Shown one piece after another: positions 52,306 through 61,629 of a DNA stretch of 64,000 bases. The stretch's first letter is position 1, and every line of letters begins with the position of its first letter. Origin of the DNA: JBMFVE01 sp049966155 (GTDB taxonomy: Bacteria; Bacteroidota; Ignavibacteria; Kryptoniales; JAKASW01); contig JBMFVE010000001.1 in NCBI GenBank assembly GCA_049966155.1, forward strand, positions 496,001-560,000, in the 5' to 3' direction. A program made the translations under genes and the position numbers. The notes beneath the pieces were generated by a model. It was not told where the DNA came from and did not search any database. It saw only the letters and a program-made list of their open reading frames with translations.

Positions 52306-54567
52306 ATGAAAATTAGAACCGAGGATGCCCTTCTTTACCATTCTGGTGGAAGAAAGGGCAAAGTCGAGGTAGTAGCGTCAAAACCTTGCTTAACTCAGCG
52401 TGACCTCTCGCTTGCATACACACCCGGCGTGGCTGAAGTCTGCCGGGTGATTCACAAGGATCCTGACGCAGTCTATGAATATACGGCTAAAGCAAATTTG
52501 GTCGCAGTAGTTTCAAACGGCACCGCTGTCCTGGGCCTGGGCAACATAGGCCCACTGGCGGGCAAACCTGTTATGGAGGGAAAGGGGGTGCTGTTTAAGC
52601 GATTCGCAGACATCGATGTATTTGATATTGAGATTGACGCAAGAACGCCTGAAGAAATAATCACAGTTGTCAAAGCCCTTGAACCCACATTTGGGGGGAT
52701 TAATCTTGAAGATATTAAAGCTCCCGACTGCTTCCTTATTGAGGAGACCTTAAAGCAAACGATGAACATCCCTGTGTTTCATGATGATCAGCATGGTACA
52801 GCAATCATTAGTTCAGCGGCACTTCTTAATGCCCTCGAAATAGCAGGCAAAGATATCAGCAATATTAAACTTGTTGTTAATGGGGCAGGTGCAGCAGCAA
52901 TTGCATGCACAAAACTCTACATCAAACTTGGCCTCAATCCTGAGAATGTCATCATGTGTGATTCCAAAGGCGTTATCTACAAAGGTCGAACAATCGACAT
53001 GAATCCTTACAAAGAACAATTTGCTGCAGAAACCAGTGCACGGACGCTGGCACAGGCAATTGTTAATGCCGACGCTTTTGTGGGTTTATCAGTGGCTAAT
53101 GTGGTGACTAAAGAAATGATCAAATCAATGGCTGAAAATCCAATTGTGTTTGCAATGGCGAATCCGGATCCTGAGATCACTTACGAAGATGCAACAGAAG
53201 CAAGAAAAGATGTTATTATGGCAACGGGGAGAAGTGATTATCCGAACCAGGTAAACAATGTCCTCGGCTTCCCATTTATTTTCCGGGGGGCTTTAGACGT
53301 AAGGGCAAGAACCATTAATGATGAAATGAAGATAGCCGCTGTAAAAGCACTCGCAAATCTGGCGAAGGAACCGGTACCCGACTCAGTGAAGCGGGCTTAC
53401 GGTGGTGCTGAACTTTCTTTTGGACGGGATTACATCATTCCAAAGCCGTTTGACCCAAGAGTCATCACCTGGGTTGCACCAGCAGTAGCAAGAGCCGCTA
53501 TTGAAACAGGATCTGCACGAGTCAGCATTGACGACTGGGATAAATACATTTATCAGCTTGAAGAACGCATGGGCATCACAAGAGGCGTTGTGAGAACTGC
53601 AATAACAAAATCACAGGGTACCAACAAGAGGATAGTATTTCCTGAGGGTGAAGAAGCTAAAATCCTTTATGCGGCGCAAATGATAATTGACGAAGAAATT
53701 GCAAAACCCGTTCTTATTGGGAGGAAATCTGTGATAGAAGCCAAAGCGAAGGATTTGAAAGTCGACATTTCAAATGTTGAAATTGTTGACCCACATGAGT
53801 TCATGAAGATGAATGGGTACATAGAGGAACTTCACTTAATTCGCCAGAGGAAAGGGATAACTCGTAGCGATGCCGAACGCCTCCTTGAAAGACCTAATTA
53901 CCTGGGTGCAATGATGGTCAGAATGGGGGATGCAGATGGACTGGTTTCAGGATTAACTGCATCCTACCCTAACACCATTCGTCCAGCTCTGCAGGTAATA
54001 GGGATGGCACAGGGGAGGAAAAGAGTCGCCGGATTATACGCCGTGATGACGAAGCGTGAAACTTTCTTTTTCGCGGACACAACCGTGAATATCAATCCAA
54101 ATGCAGAGGAACTGGCTGAAATCGCAATTATGACAGCAGAAGTCGTGCGAAGGTTTAATATCACTCCAAAGATCGCCATGCTTTCATTCAGCAACTTCGG
54201 AAGCACAAGGTCTCCTGAGTCCATAAAAGTTGCAGAAGCTGTGAATATTGCTAAATCAATTGATCCAGATCTTATCATTGATGGGGAAATTCAGGCCGAT
54301 GTTGCGCTCTCACCAGACGTCCTTAGCGATGTATACCCCTTCACCATCTTAAAGAACGGTGTAAACACGTTGATTTTCCCCGACCTCGATTCCGGAAACA
54401 TTGCTTACAAACTGATGGGCAAAATAGGAGGCGCAGACTTACTTGGACCTATCCTCATGGGAATGGCAAAGCCTGTCCATGTCCTTCAGCAGGGCTGTGA
54501 TGTTAATGCCATTGTAAATATTGCAGCAGTTTGCGCAGTTGAAGCAATTGAGAAGAGTCGTACTTGA
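52306..54567 (+). CDS. maeB: NADP-dependent malic enzyme with phosphotransacetylase-like C-terminal domain
   Basis: A 753-residue fusion protein. Residues about 1-410 are a malic enzyme (LAYTPGVAEVCR, the Lys of the catalytic region AKANLVAVVSNGTAVLGLGNIG, EDIKAPDCFLIE with metal-binding acidic residues, and the NAD(P) motif NGAGAAAIA). Residues about 430-750 are a PTA_PTB domain (RIVFPEGEEAKILYAAQ, SNFGSTRSPESIKVAEA), usually regulatory in MaeB. It oxidatively decarboxylates malate to pyruvate, supplying NADPH. A clear AAGGAG site. It is monocistronic, divergent from lon. Confidence 0.95.
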   Translation: MKIRTEDALLYHSGGRKGKVEVVASKPCLTQRDLSLAYTPGVAEVCRVIHKDPDAVYEYTAKANLVAVVSNGTAVLGLGNIGPLAGKPVMEGKGVLFKRFADIDVFDIEIDARTPEEIITVVKALEPTFGGINLEDIKAPDCFLIEETLKQTMNIPVFHDDQHGTAIISSAALLNALEIAGKDISNIKLVVNGAGAAAIACTKLYIKLGLNPENVIMCDSKGVIYKGRTIDMNPYKEQFAAETSARTLAQAIVNADAFVGLSVANVVTKEMIKSMAENPIVFAMANPDPEITYEDATEARKDVIMATGRSDYPNQVNNVLGFPFIFRGALDVRARTINDEMKIAAVKALANLAKEPVPDSVKRAYGGAELSFGRDYIIPKPFDPRVITWVAPAVARAAIETGSARVSIDDWDKYIYQLEERMGITRGVVRTAITKSQGTNKRIVFPEGEEAKILYAAQMIIDEEIAKPVLIGRKSVIEAKAKDLKVDISNVEIVDPHEFMKMNGYIEELHLIRQRKGITRSDAERLLERPNYLGAMMVRMGDADGLVSGLTASYPNTIRPALQVIGMAQGRKRVAGLYAVMTKRETFFFADTTVNINPNAEELAEIAIMTAEVVRRFNITPKIAMLSFSNFGSTRSPESIKVAEAVNIAKSIDPDLIIDGEIQADVALSPDVLSDVYPFTILKNGVNTLIFPDLDSGNIAYKLMGKIGGADLLGPILMGMAKPVHVLQQGCDVNAIVNIAAVCAVEAIEKSRT

Positions 54568-54912
54568 TGTAACAAGAATCTTCCCACAGTCTCCAGTAAG
54601 TGACATAACCAGCAGCTCTTTATAATGCCGCCAGATGCCTCTGGCGGCTGTTTTTTATCCCCTTCAGCAAATTAATCGAAAATTAGCTAACCGTTTGTCC
54701 CCTTTTACCACACATGAGCTCTGTTTGTCTCAATGTACAAAGCGACATATAGATTTTTATGAATTTGGGGAAATCTTGCGCAATCTACACCACTTATTGA
54801 TTAAAAAATTGGGCTCATTCATATGATTTCAGCCATGAAAATTTTAAGGATGACCGGCACGACATATGAAACTCATTGAGAGTCGTGTTTCACTAAAAAA
54901 ACGGAGGCAAAC
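54568..54912 (+). other. Intergenic stretch between maeB and the cytochrome gene
   Basis: This 345-base gap holds the maeB terminator at its start. After that I see no ORF with coding character, no RNA gene and no repeat. A half-matching sigma-54-like string (CGGCACGACATATGA, around 54855) lies about 50 bases before the cytochrome ATG but does not meet the -12 consensus. Confidence 0.5.
54627..54656 (+). terminator. Rho-independent terminator after maeB
   Basis: GCCGCCAGA and TCTGGCGGC form a 9-bp perfect stem with a TGCC loop, followed by TGTTTTTT, 60 bases after the stop codon. Confidence 0.92.
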
Positions 54913-56289
54913 ATGAACAAAATATTGTTAATTCTTGTTTCGTTTATAGGTTTGTGTGAAATGACAGAAGCACAAACAAACAGCTTCCATTTCACACGAG
55001 GCGGTAAATATTTGTGGTACAGCGGTACAAATGGCGGAGCTGAATCCATATTTGGAGTTGCATGGAACCAGCTCACATGCACACGGTGTCACGGGGACTC
55101 GCTTGCCACAGGAGTTGCTGTTGTGGACTCTACTTACAAGCCGGGCTGCAATGATTGCCATGCATCGGACTTCTCAGTAAATTCGCCTAAGACTTGCCTG
55201 AAGTGTCACAGTCGTCAGGGAGCTGTTATTACAATCAGTAAAATAGACACAAACTACACCGACGTGCATGTAGCCGCTGGCCTCACCTGCAAGACCTGTC
55301 ACACGAAAAATGATGTGCATGCCGATGCATCGAGTTACAAAGCAATGTGGGACCAGTTCAATGATCCCAACAGCCAAAGTCCAAGGTGCGAAAAATGCCA
55401 CACATCGGTACCTAATACAACTTCCCACACTGTCCATAATGGTACTCTTGACTGTGCAGCGTGTCATCAATATGCATCCATTACCTGCTACAACTGCCAC
55501 TTTGAGACTGAGCTGGCGACAGATGGAAGAATTAAGAGAGCATATGCGCAGTTCAGGGATTTCATATTACTAGGCAAACTGCCCAATGGGAAGATCTATC
55601 CTGGAACATTTATGTCCCTGACTTACCAGGGAAAGTCCTTTGTTGTAGCTGCACCATTTTACTCACATACAATTAGAAAGCGGGGTAGAGCCTGCACTGA
55701 CTGCCACAATAACTCAATCGTTCAGCAATACAATAACAATCACTTCGTGCCCATAATAAAATGGGATTCTACCCAGAGCAAGTTATTTAATACAAAAGGG
55801 GTCATTCCGCTCGCACCCGACTGGAAAGACGCTTTTGGATTTGATTTTTTAAATTACACAGGCAAGCCGGATTCAGCTACCAATCCAACAAAATGGGTAT
55901 TCCTGAAATCGGGAGCTAACGGTGAACAAATCATCCCATCATACTTCCAACCGCTGACAGCTCAGGAAATGGCTAAGATTTCAACAATTGTGCACGTTGA
56001 CACCGAACCAAAAAGCATCCCGGGAAACTTTCAATTGTACCAAAACTATCCGAATCCATTTAATCCTACTACGTTCATCAGTTTCAACTTAAAGGTACCG
56101 ACTACTGTCACCTTGAAAGTTTATGACATCCTCGGGACAGAAGTAAAATCTCTGCTTCAAAATAAACCAATTACGCCAGGAATTCACAGCATAAGATTTG
56201 ATGCCCAGGGCCTGCGTAGTGGTGTTTATATTTGTAAGATAGTTACCCCAGAATTCACGGCTTCGAAGAAAATGATTCTTATTAAATAG
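54913..56289 (+). CDS. Secreted octaheme cytochrome c with T9SS sorting domain
   Basis: A 458-residue exported protein. A signal peptide (ILLILVSFIGLCEMTEAQ) is followed by eight CxxCH heme c motifs starting at C56, C79, C95, C126, C159, C181, C192 and C261. Extra His residues between them could be distal ligands. The last 80 or so residues form a T9SS type A domain (YQNYPNPFNPTTFIS, then SGVYICKIVTPEFTASKKMIL). It should thus be matured with heme in the periplasm and delivered to the cell surface or outside. A role in extracellular electron transfer is inferred. No oxidoreductase partner is adjacent. Strong GGAGG site. Confidence 0.9.
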   Translation: MNKILLILVSFIGLCEMTEAQTNSFHFTRGGKYLWYSGTNGGAESIFGVAWNQLTCTRCHGDSLATGVAVVDSTYKPGCNDCHASDFSVNSPKTCLKCHSRQGAVITISKIDTNYTDVHVAAGLTCKTCHTKNDVHADASSYKAMWDQFNDPNSQSPRCEKCHTSVPNTTSHTVHNGTLDCAACHQYASITCYNCHFETELATDGRIKRAYAQFRDFILLGKLPNGKIYPGTFMSLTYQGKSFVVAAPFYSHTIRKRGRACTDCHNNSIVQQYNNNHFVPIIKWDSTQSKLFNTKGVIPLAPDWKDAFGFDFLNYTGKPDSATNPTKWVFLKSGANGEQIIPSYFQPLTAQEMAKISTIVHVDTEPKSIPGNFQLYQNYPNPFNPTTFISFNLKVPTTVTLKVYDILGTEVKSLLQNKPITPGIHSIRFDAQGLRSGVYICKIVTPEFTASKKMILIK

Positions 56290-56291
56290 TA

Positions 56292-56552
56292 TCAAATGAT
56301 ACCAGGTAAAGTGCTATGATATCCTGCTTGTGAGTTTGACTGTGACCGAGTTCGTGGTACCAGCCTCTGAGGGATGAGGATACCTTTACGCCTCATAGAG
56401 CTCATGTCATGGTTGATGGTGACAACGCTGGAAGTGAGGACGAAGGCGGTATCTTCGTAGGAGAGCACGCCACCCTGCTCTATGGCCTCATTTGTGATGC
56501 GAATGATTTTGTGCTGCCTTAGTCCATGCTGTCCGGATTTCTTACCAGGAGC
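56292..56552 (-). pseudogene. Frameshifted remnant of a DUF1670-type protein
   Basis: An 86-codon open frame without an ATG at its 5' end; it is cut upstream by TGA (56553-56555). The translation QHGLRQHKIIRITNEAIEQG, then GVLSYEDTAFVLTSSVVTI and MRRKGILIPQR, resembles the helix-turn-helix part of DUF1670 proteins (EA..QGG.L..EDLA.LL..S..TI.RD...LR..G...P.RG). After PQR the frame loses similarity, but the +1 frame continues naturally with GWYHELGHSQTHKQDIIALYL, as expected for the family. So it is an internal fragment with one frameshift. It sits between the cytochrome and yjbQ. Family assignment is from memory of its consensus. Confidence 0.6.
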
Positions 56553-56687
56553 TCAGGTGGCCATCAGCCTTACATAAGTCGAAACTTCTTCTTAAATTTA
56601 TTTTTGAAGTTTATTAATAAGGCATAAAGGAGCGACGATTCGTCCGATCCGCAACACGAGCAAATGAAGGAAGGAGAAGACTCAAAA

Positions 56688-57101
56688 ATGAAAGCTTACA
56701 CCGATTATCTGTGGTTCAATACAAAAACCCGGAAAGAGCTGGTAAACATTACAGATGAAGTTGAAAAAGCCGTCAAGGCAAGCAATGTCCAGGAGGGCCT
56801 TTGCCTTGTTAGCGCAATGCACATTACCAGCGGTATCTGGGTAAACGACGAAGAATCCGGGCTCAAGCAAGATTTAATGGAGTGGCTGGAAACCATAGCA
56901 CCGTTTAAGCCAGAGTATAGACACCACAGAACCGGCGAAGATAATGCCGATGCACATCTGAAAAGAACACTTCTTCATCATCAGGTTGTCTTACCAATTA
57001 CCAAAGGCCGACTTGACCTTGGACCCTGGGAACAAATCTTTTATGCGGAATTTGACGGGCAAAGGAGAAAGAGAGTCGTCATAAAGATTATTGGCGAATA
57101 A
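56688..57101 (+). CDS. YjbQ / UPF0047 family protein (secondary thiamine-phosphate synthase-like)
   Basis: A 137-residue protein. The ATG at 56688 has AAGGAG 11 bases upstream; an ATG eight codons earlier overlaps that site. Family motifs: CLVSAMHITSGIWVNDEESGL, YRHHRTGEDNADAHLKRTLLHHQVVLPITKGRLDLGPWEQIFYAEFDG (catalytic His-rich region, shown in parts). Members have weak thiamine phosphate synthase activity in E. coli; the true role is uncertain. Stands alone, convergent with trxA. Confidence 0.88.
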   Translation: MKAYTDYLWFNTKTRKELVNITDEVEKAVKASNVQEGLCLVSAMHITSGIWVNDEESGLKQDLMEWLETIAPFKPEYRHHRTGEDNADAHLKRTLLHHQVVLPITKGRLDLGPWEQIFYAEFDGQRRKRVVIKIIGE

Positions 57102-57118
57102 ATCAGAACGGGTTCAGA

Positions 57119-57448
57119 TTATTCACCATCCAGAAAGCGCTCAATCCTGCCAACAAGCGCACTTTTCGGGAGGGCTCCAACAATTTGATCTACCACCCTG
57201 CCCTCCTTGAACAACATGAGAGTCGGAATACTCATAATATTATACGCATTTGCAATTTCCCTGTTTACATCCACATCGACTTTTGCCACCTTTAATTTCC
57301 CTGGATATTCCTGAGCAATCTGCTCGACAATTGGCGATATCATCTTACAGGGCGCACACCAATTTGCCCAGAAGTCGACAAGAACAGGAATACTGCTTTT
57401 TAAGACCTCCTTTTGAAAATTAAAGCTATTAACCACAACTGGTTTCAT
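57119..57448 (-). CDS. trxA: Thioredoxin
   Basis: A 109-residue thioredoxin. The active site is VDFWANWCAPCKM, CAPC rather than the commoner CGPC. The cis-Pro is in MSIPTLMLF. It reduces disulfides in the cytosol using thioredoxin reductase. No signal peptide. It follows dnaE on the same strand after 31 bases. Confidence 0.93.
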   Translation of the reverse strand: MKPVVVNSFNFQKEVLKSSIPVLVDFWANWCAPCKMISPIVEQIAQEYPGKLKVAKVDVDVNREIANAYNIMSIPTLMLFKEGRVVDQIVGALPKSALVGRIERFLDGE

Positions 57449-57479
57449 AAGACAATTATCCTTTTTTACTTAAAAGTTC

Positions 57480-60400
57480 TCAGAAAGCTATCTTAATATT
57501 TTCATGACCAAATATCTTGTAAAGCTCATTCATGATCTTACTGTCGGGATTTACAGAATAAATCCTTGAACGAAAGATTTTCTGCCCTTTAAAATCTCCC
57601 GTCAACCTAAAATAAATCGGACAGTCCCCAGGAGAGGATGAAGTTAGCACACTTTTGAGAGAAGAAAGAAGCTCCTTAGATTGCTCGGATGTTTTAATGG
57701 AGATGGTTATGCTCCTTGTAAATTTGGCAGAAATCGTATCAATTGGATAAGCCTCACCTGCAAATATTCTTACCGAATCGCCGTTTGACTCAGCTCTTCC
57801 ACTGACAAAAATAATCGAATCGGGGAAAAGTATACTCTGATATTTCGAAAAAGCATCAGCAAAGAAAAGCACCTCCCCTTTGCCTGTAAAATCCTCCATT
57901 TGAACAAACGCCATCACTTTTCCCTTTCTGTCTATCTTTTTACGAACAGCTAAAATGACCCCGGCAGCACGTGCTACAGTTACATCCTGTATAGAAGAAG
58001 CGTCCCCTAACCTGACGTTTGTAAAAGCGTTGTACTCGCTCTCGTACTTCAAAAGAGGATGTCCCGAAACATAAACACCGAGAAACTCCTTCTCCCGGTT
58101 GAGTTTTTCACCCTGAGTCCAGTCGGTCACCTCCTGGAGTTTTGGATAGGTTACAAACGTATCCTGACCACCTGAAAGCATATCAAATAATGAGGATTGT
58201 GAGCTGACCCTGCGGTTCTGCTCCAACTGCCCGAATTGCATGATTTTTTCAGAACTGTTAAATAGCTGTGCACGAGAATAGCCAAGTGAATCAAAAGCAC
58301 CCGCCTGGATCAAACTCTCCAGCGCACGCTTGTTTACCAATTTCAAATCTATCCTGCTGACAAAATCAAAAATGTTTTCAAATTTTCCAGCTTCATCCCG
58401 AACACGCACAATCTCAGCTGCAGCACCTGTCCCGACATTTTTCACAGCTGAAAGTCCAAATCGAAGCTTTCCTCCCTGTACAGAAAAGTTAACCTGACTC
58501 TCGTTCACATCAGGCCCCAGCACAGGAATCCCTAGTTTCCTGCATTCATCAAGAAAGAGAGCCATCTTATCAAGATTTCCAATCTCACTGGCAAGGGTTG
58601 CAGCCATAAATTCAGCAGGGTAGTAAACCTTTAAATATGCAGTTTGGTACGCAAGAATTGAATATGCCACACTGTGAGATTTATTGAAACCGTAAGAGGC
58701 AAATTTATCGATCAGATCAAAAATCTCTGCGGCAAGTTTGCGGTCAATGCCGTTCCTTTCTGCTCCATCCATAAAAAGTTTCTTTTGCTCAGCCATCAGC
58801 ACTTTATCTTTCTTTCCCATTGCACGGCGCATCATGTCGGCCTGAGCAAGAGTAAAGCCAGCAATTTCGCTTGCTATTTGCATTACTTGTTCCTGATAAA
58901 CTATCACCCCGTAAGTTGACTGCAAAATTGGTTCCATTTTCGGATGGAGGTATTCTATAGGTTTACGTCCAACCTTGCGGTCTATAAAATCATCTATCAT
59001 CTCCATTGGGCCAGGGCGATATAGTGCGTTCATTGCAACCAGATCGTCAATTGACGTCGGCTTTAGCTTCTTCAGGTACTCCTGCATTTTTGAGCTTTCA
59101 AATTGGAAAACAGCAACAGTTTGTCCACTGGCGAAAAGGTCGAAAACTTTCGGATCGTTGAGCGGGATTGAGTCTATATCAATCTTTGTTCCATGATTCT
59201 CTTCAATCTTGCTTAAGGTATCGTCAATTACAGTCAGTGTGCGCAAACCAAGAAAATCCATCTTAAGTAATCCAATTTCTTCCAGACTCTTGTACTCATA
59301 CTGAGTAATTATTTCGGTAGACGGCGTTTTATACAACGGAACAAAATTCATGATATCGTCGGGGGCAATTACAACGCCTGCCGCATGAGTACCAACATTC
59401 CTGTTCGTTCCTTCCAGAACCAGGGAATATTCTATCAACTGCTTTATCTTTGGATCGTTGCTCTCCTTCACCCACCGTAGCTCCGGGATGGTATCAATAG
59501 CTTCCTGTAGCGGAGTTACTCTTCCGAGAATTACAGGTATTTGCTTTGTTATGGAATCTATGGTTGAAAGGGGAATTCCAAGAACCCTCCCCACATCTTT
59601 TAAAACTGCTCGGGATGAGAGTGTACCAAAGGTAATAATTTGACAAACTGATTCCTCTCCATATTTCTTCTTAACATATTCAATTGCGAGATCTCTTTTG
59701 TTATCAGCAAAGTCAACATCTATGTCAGGCATCGACACTCGATCCGGATTTAGAAACCGTTCAAATAAAAGGCCGTACTTGAGCGGATCCACATTTGTTA
59801 TCCCCAAAGCATATGACACAATACTTCCAGCAGCACTTCCCCTCCCCGGTCCCACCCTCACCCCCATACTCCGAGCATTGTTGATGAAATCCTGGACTAC
59901 AAGAAAATATGCGGCAAATCCCATTTTTTTAATTATCTCGACTTCATGATTGAACCGATGTTCAATTTCAGGGGTTATCTGAGTATAGCGTTTCTCAAGT
60001 CCTGTCCGGGCAAGTTTCTCAAAATACTCCTCAGGGGTTGAAACTTCTGAATCCACAGGGATTGGAAATCGAGGCATTAAATCTTTCTTAAATTCTAAAT
60101 TCAAATTGCATTTCTCCGCAACCTCAACCGTATTCTCAAGAGCTCGAATTCCAAATTCCAGAGAGGAGAAGGCTTTTTCCATTTCTTCAGTACTTTTGAA
60201 ATAAAACTCCGGAACTTTATAGCGCAAATCCCTAATTGGGTCTTTTGTACTGTTTGATGACTGTGATATATTCAAAAGGATATTGTGCGGCACAGCATGT
60301 TCCCTGCTAATATAGTGTCCATCGTTCACCGCTACCATCTTTGCACCGATCTCACGGGCAATTCTTGGCATTCTCTCAAGAACCCTTTTTTCCTCATCAA

Positions 60401-60920
60401 GGCCATGATTATGAACCTCGAGGTAAAAGTCTTCGCCAAACAGTTCTTTCAAATATTTCGCCCATCTCAGTGCGCCATCATAATCTCCGTTCACGAGGTT
60501 TTCAGAGACAGGACCACTTAAGCAGCCGCTTAATACAACAAGGCCTTCCCTGTGTCTTTCAAGCAACTCGGCGTCGATCCTCGGCTTGTAATAGTACCCC
60601 TCCAAATGTGCCAATGAAACCAGCTTGATGAGATTCAAATAGCCGGAATAATTCTTAACCAGAACCGTAAGATGATAATAGCCGTTCTTCTCGAATCGCT
60701 TTCCCTTTGCAAGATATACTTCACAACCAATGATAGGTTTTATACCTGCTCTTTTAGCGGTCTTATAAAATTCAACCGCACCAAAAAGGACTCCGTGATC
60801 TGTTAACGCAACAGCAGGCATGCCGTAGTCAACTGTCTTTTTTATTATGTCTTCTATGTGTGAAGCACCATCAAGCATACTGTAATGCGAATGATTGTGA
60901 AGATGAACAAACTGAAGCAT
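57480..60920 (-). CDS. dnaE: DNA polymerase III alpha subunit
   Basis: A 1146-residue replicative polymerase of the DnaE1 type. The N-terminal PHP domain starts with VHLHNHSHYSMLDGASH. The palm has the catalytic PDIDVDFAD and GRGSAAGS near residues 360-400. FQFESSKMQEYLKKLKPTS and NKSHSVAYSILAYQTAYLK follow in the finger region, then helix-hairpin-helix and an OB fold (AAGVILAVRKKIDRKGKVMAF). Complete. The ribosome site GGAGAG lies inside the 3' end of the lipoprotein gene just upstream, whose stop is at 60922, so the two are linked. Confidence 0.97.
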   Translation of the reverse strand: MLQFVHLHNHSHYSMLDGASHIEDIIKKTVDYGMPAVALTDHGVLFGAVEFYKTAKRAGIKPIIGCEVYLAKGKRFEKNGYYHLTVLVKNYSGYLNLIKLVSLAHLEGYYYKPRIDAELLERHREGLVVLSGCLSGPVSENLVNGDYDGALRWAKYLKELFGEDFYLEVHNHGLDEEKRVLERMPRIAREIGAKMVAVNDGHYISREHAVPHNILLNISQSSNSTKDPIRDLRYKVPEFYFKSTEEMEKAFSSLEFGIRALENTVEVAEKCNLNLEFKKDLMPRFPIPVDSEVSTPEEYFEKLARTGLEKRYTQITPEIEHRFNHEVEIIKKMGFAAYFLVVQDFINNARSMGVRVGPGRGSAAGSIVSYALGITNVDPLKYGLLFERFLNPDRVSMPDIDVDFADNKRDLAIEYVKKKYGEESVCQIITFGTLSSRAVLKDVGRVLGIPLSTIDSITKQIPVILGRVTPLQEAIDTIPELRWVKESNDPKIKQLIEYSLVLEGTNRNVGTHAAGVVIAPDDIMNFVPLYKTPSTEIITQYEYKSLEEIGLLKMDFLGLRTLTVIDDTLSKIEENHGTKIDIDSIPLNDPKVFDLFASGQTVAVFQFESSKMQEYLKKLKPTSIDDLVAMNALYRPGPMEMIDDFIDRKVGRKPIEYLHPKMEPILQSTYGVIVYQEQVMQIASEIAGFTLAQADMMRRAMGKKDKVLMAEQKKLFMDGAERNGIDRKLAAEIFDLIDKFASYGFNKSHSVAYSILAYQTAYLKVYYPAEFMAATLASEIGNLDKMALFLDECRKLGIPVLGPDVNESQVNFSVQGGKLRFGLSAVKNVGTGAAAEIVRVRDEAGKFENIFDFVSRIDLKLVNKRALESLIQAGAFDSLGYSRAQLFNSSEKIMQFGQLEQNRRVSSQSSLFDMLSGGQDTFVTYPKLQEVTDWTQGEKLNREKEFLGVYVSGHPLLKYESEYNAFTNVRLGDASSIQDVTVARAAGVILAVRKKIDRKGKVMAFVQMEDFTGKGEVLFFADAFSKYQSILFPDSIIFVSGRAESNGDSVRIFAGEAYPIDTISAKFTRSITISIKTSEQSKELLSSLKSVLTSSSPGDCPIYFRLTGDFKGQKIFRSRIYSVNPDSKIMNELYKIFGHENIKIAF

Positions 60921-60921
60921 A

Positions 60922-61629
60922 TCAAAAACTCTCCACCGGATATAGTATCAAAGTTGTTACCGTATAATTGGCGAAAAGGTCCCTGTAATATAACTGGATG
61001 TTATCCATCGGGCTATAAATTTCTATTGAGTGCCACTCCGCTGATAGTGGAATATACGGCTGAACTGGATTTATACGAGCGTTATCAATTCTAAATTCTG
61101 GTGGACCACTACATCCGTAGCAGCCAATGGTTAAAATAGGTGTAAAAGAATTATAAATACTTTTGCTTTTTTCAACTTTAAAAAATGGCTTGTAGTTGAC
61201 ATATACACCTGTCTTTAAAAATTGAATGTAGATATCACCACCTCTCTTCAAATAAATTGGCATACCGCGCACCCACATTTCATTCCCAACGATATCGGCA
61301 TAGTACCATCCAGTACTTATATTTCTTGCCAGGAACATCTTTTCTCCTGATGATGAATGAATTTGATTTGAACCATTTACATCAAACACAAAATCTGTTT
61401 CAGAATCTATATTAATTAAAATCGACATTGTATCGGGGGTTGCCAAAGCTGTATTTATTTCTGCAGGAAATATGTGCACACTAGCGGTTGGTTGAAGCGT
61501 TGAACAGGAGGCCAAAACGAGAGCCATAATTATCCCCCATATAATGCCAAGGAGCTTCGATGCGATATTAATAAGGAAAATACTGGTTGACATGACGCCT
61601 TTAAGCCCGCTCATAACAATTTCCGTCAC
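60922..61629 (-). CDS. Hypothetical lipoprotein
   Basis: A 235-residue protein. A long N-terminal hydrophobic stretch ends in MALVLASCSTLQP, a good lipobox with Cys42 (numbered from the GTG start), so it is probably a lipoprotein. The mature part is beta-rich (EKMFLARNISTGWYYADIVG, MPIYLKRGGDIYIQF). No family recognised. The start is a GTG overlapping the stop of the aldehyde dehydrogenase (GTGA); the ATG at 61614 is an alternative. Confidence 0.6.
   Translation of the reverse strand: MTEIVMSGLKGVMSTSIFLINIASKLLGIIWGIIMALVLASCSTLQPTASVHIFPAEINTALATPDTMSILINIDSETDFVFDVNGSNQIHSSSGEKMFLARNISTGWYYADIVGNEMWVRGMPIYLKRGGDIYIQFLKTGVYVNYKPFFKVEKSKSIYNSFTPILTIGCYGCSGPPEFRIDNARINPVQPYIPLSAEWHSIEIYSPMDNIQLYYRDLFANYTVTTLILYPVESF

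Noticed and set aside
54853..54871. CGGCACGACATATGA before the cytochrome gene as a third sigma-54 site
   Set aside because: Both the -24 (CGGCACG) and -12 (ATGA) elements deviate; not better than expected by chance.
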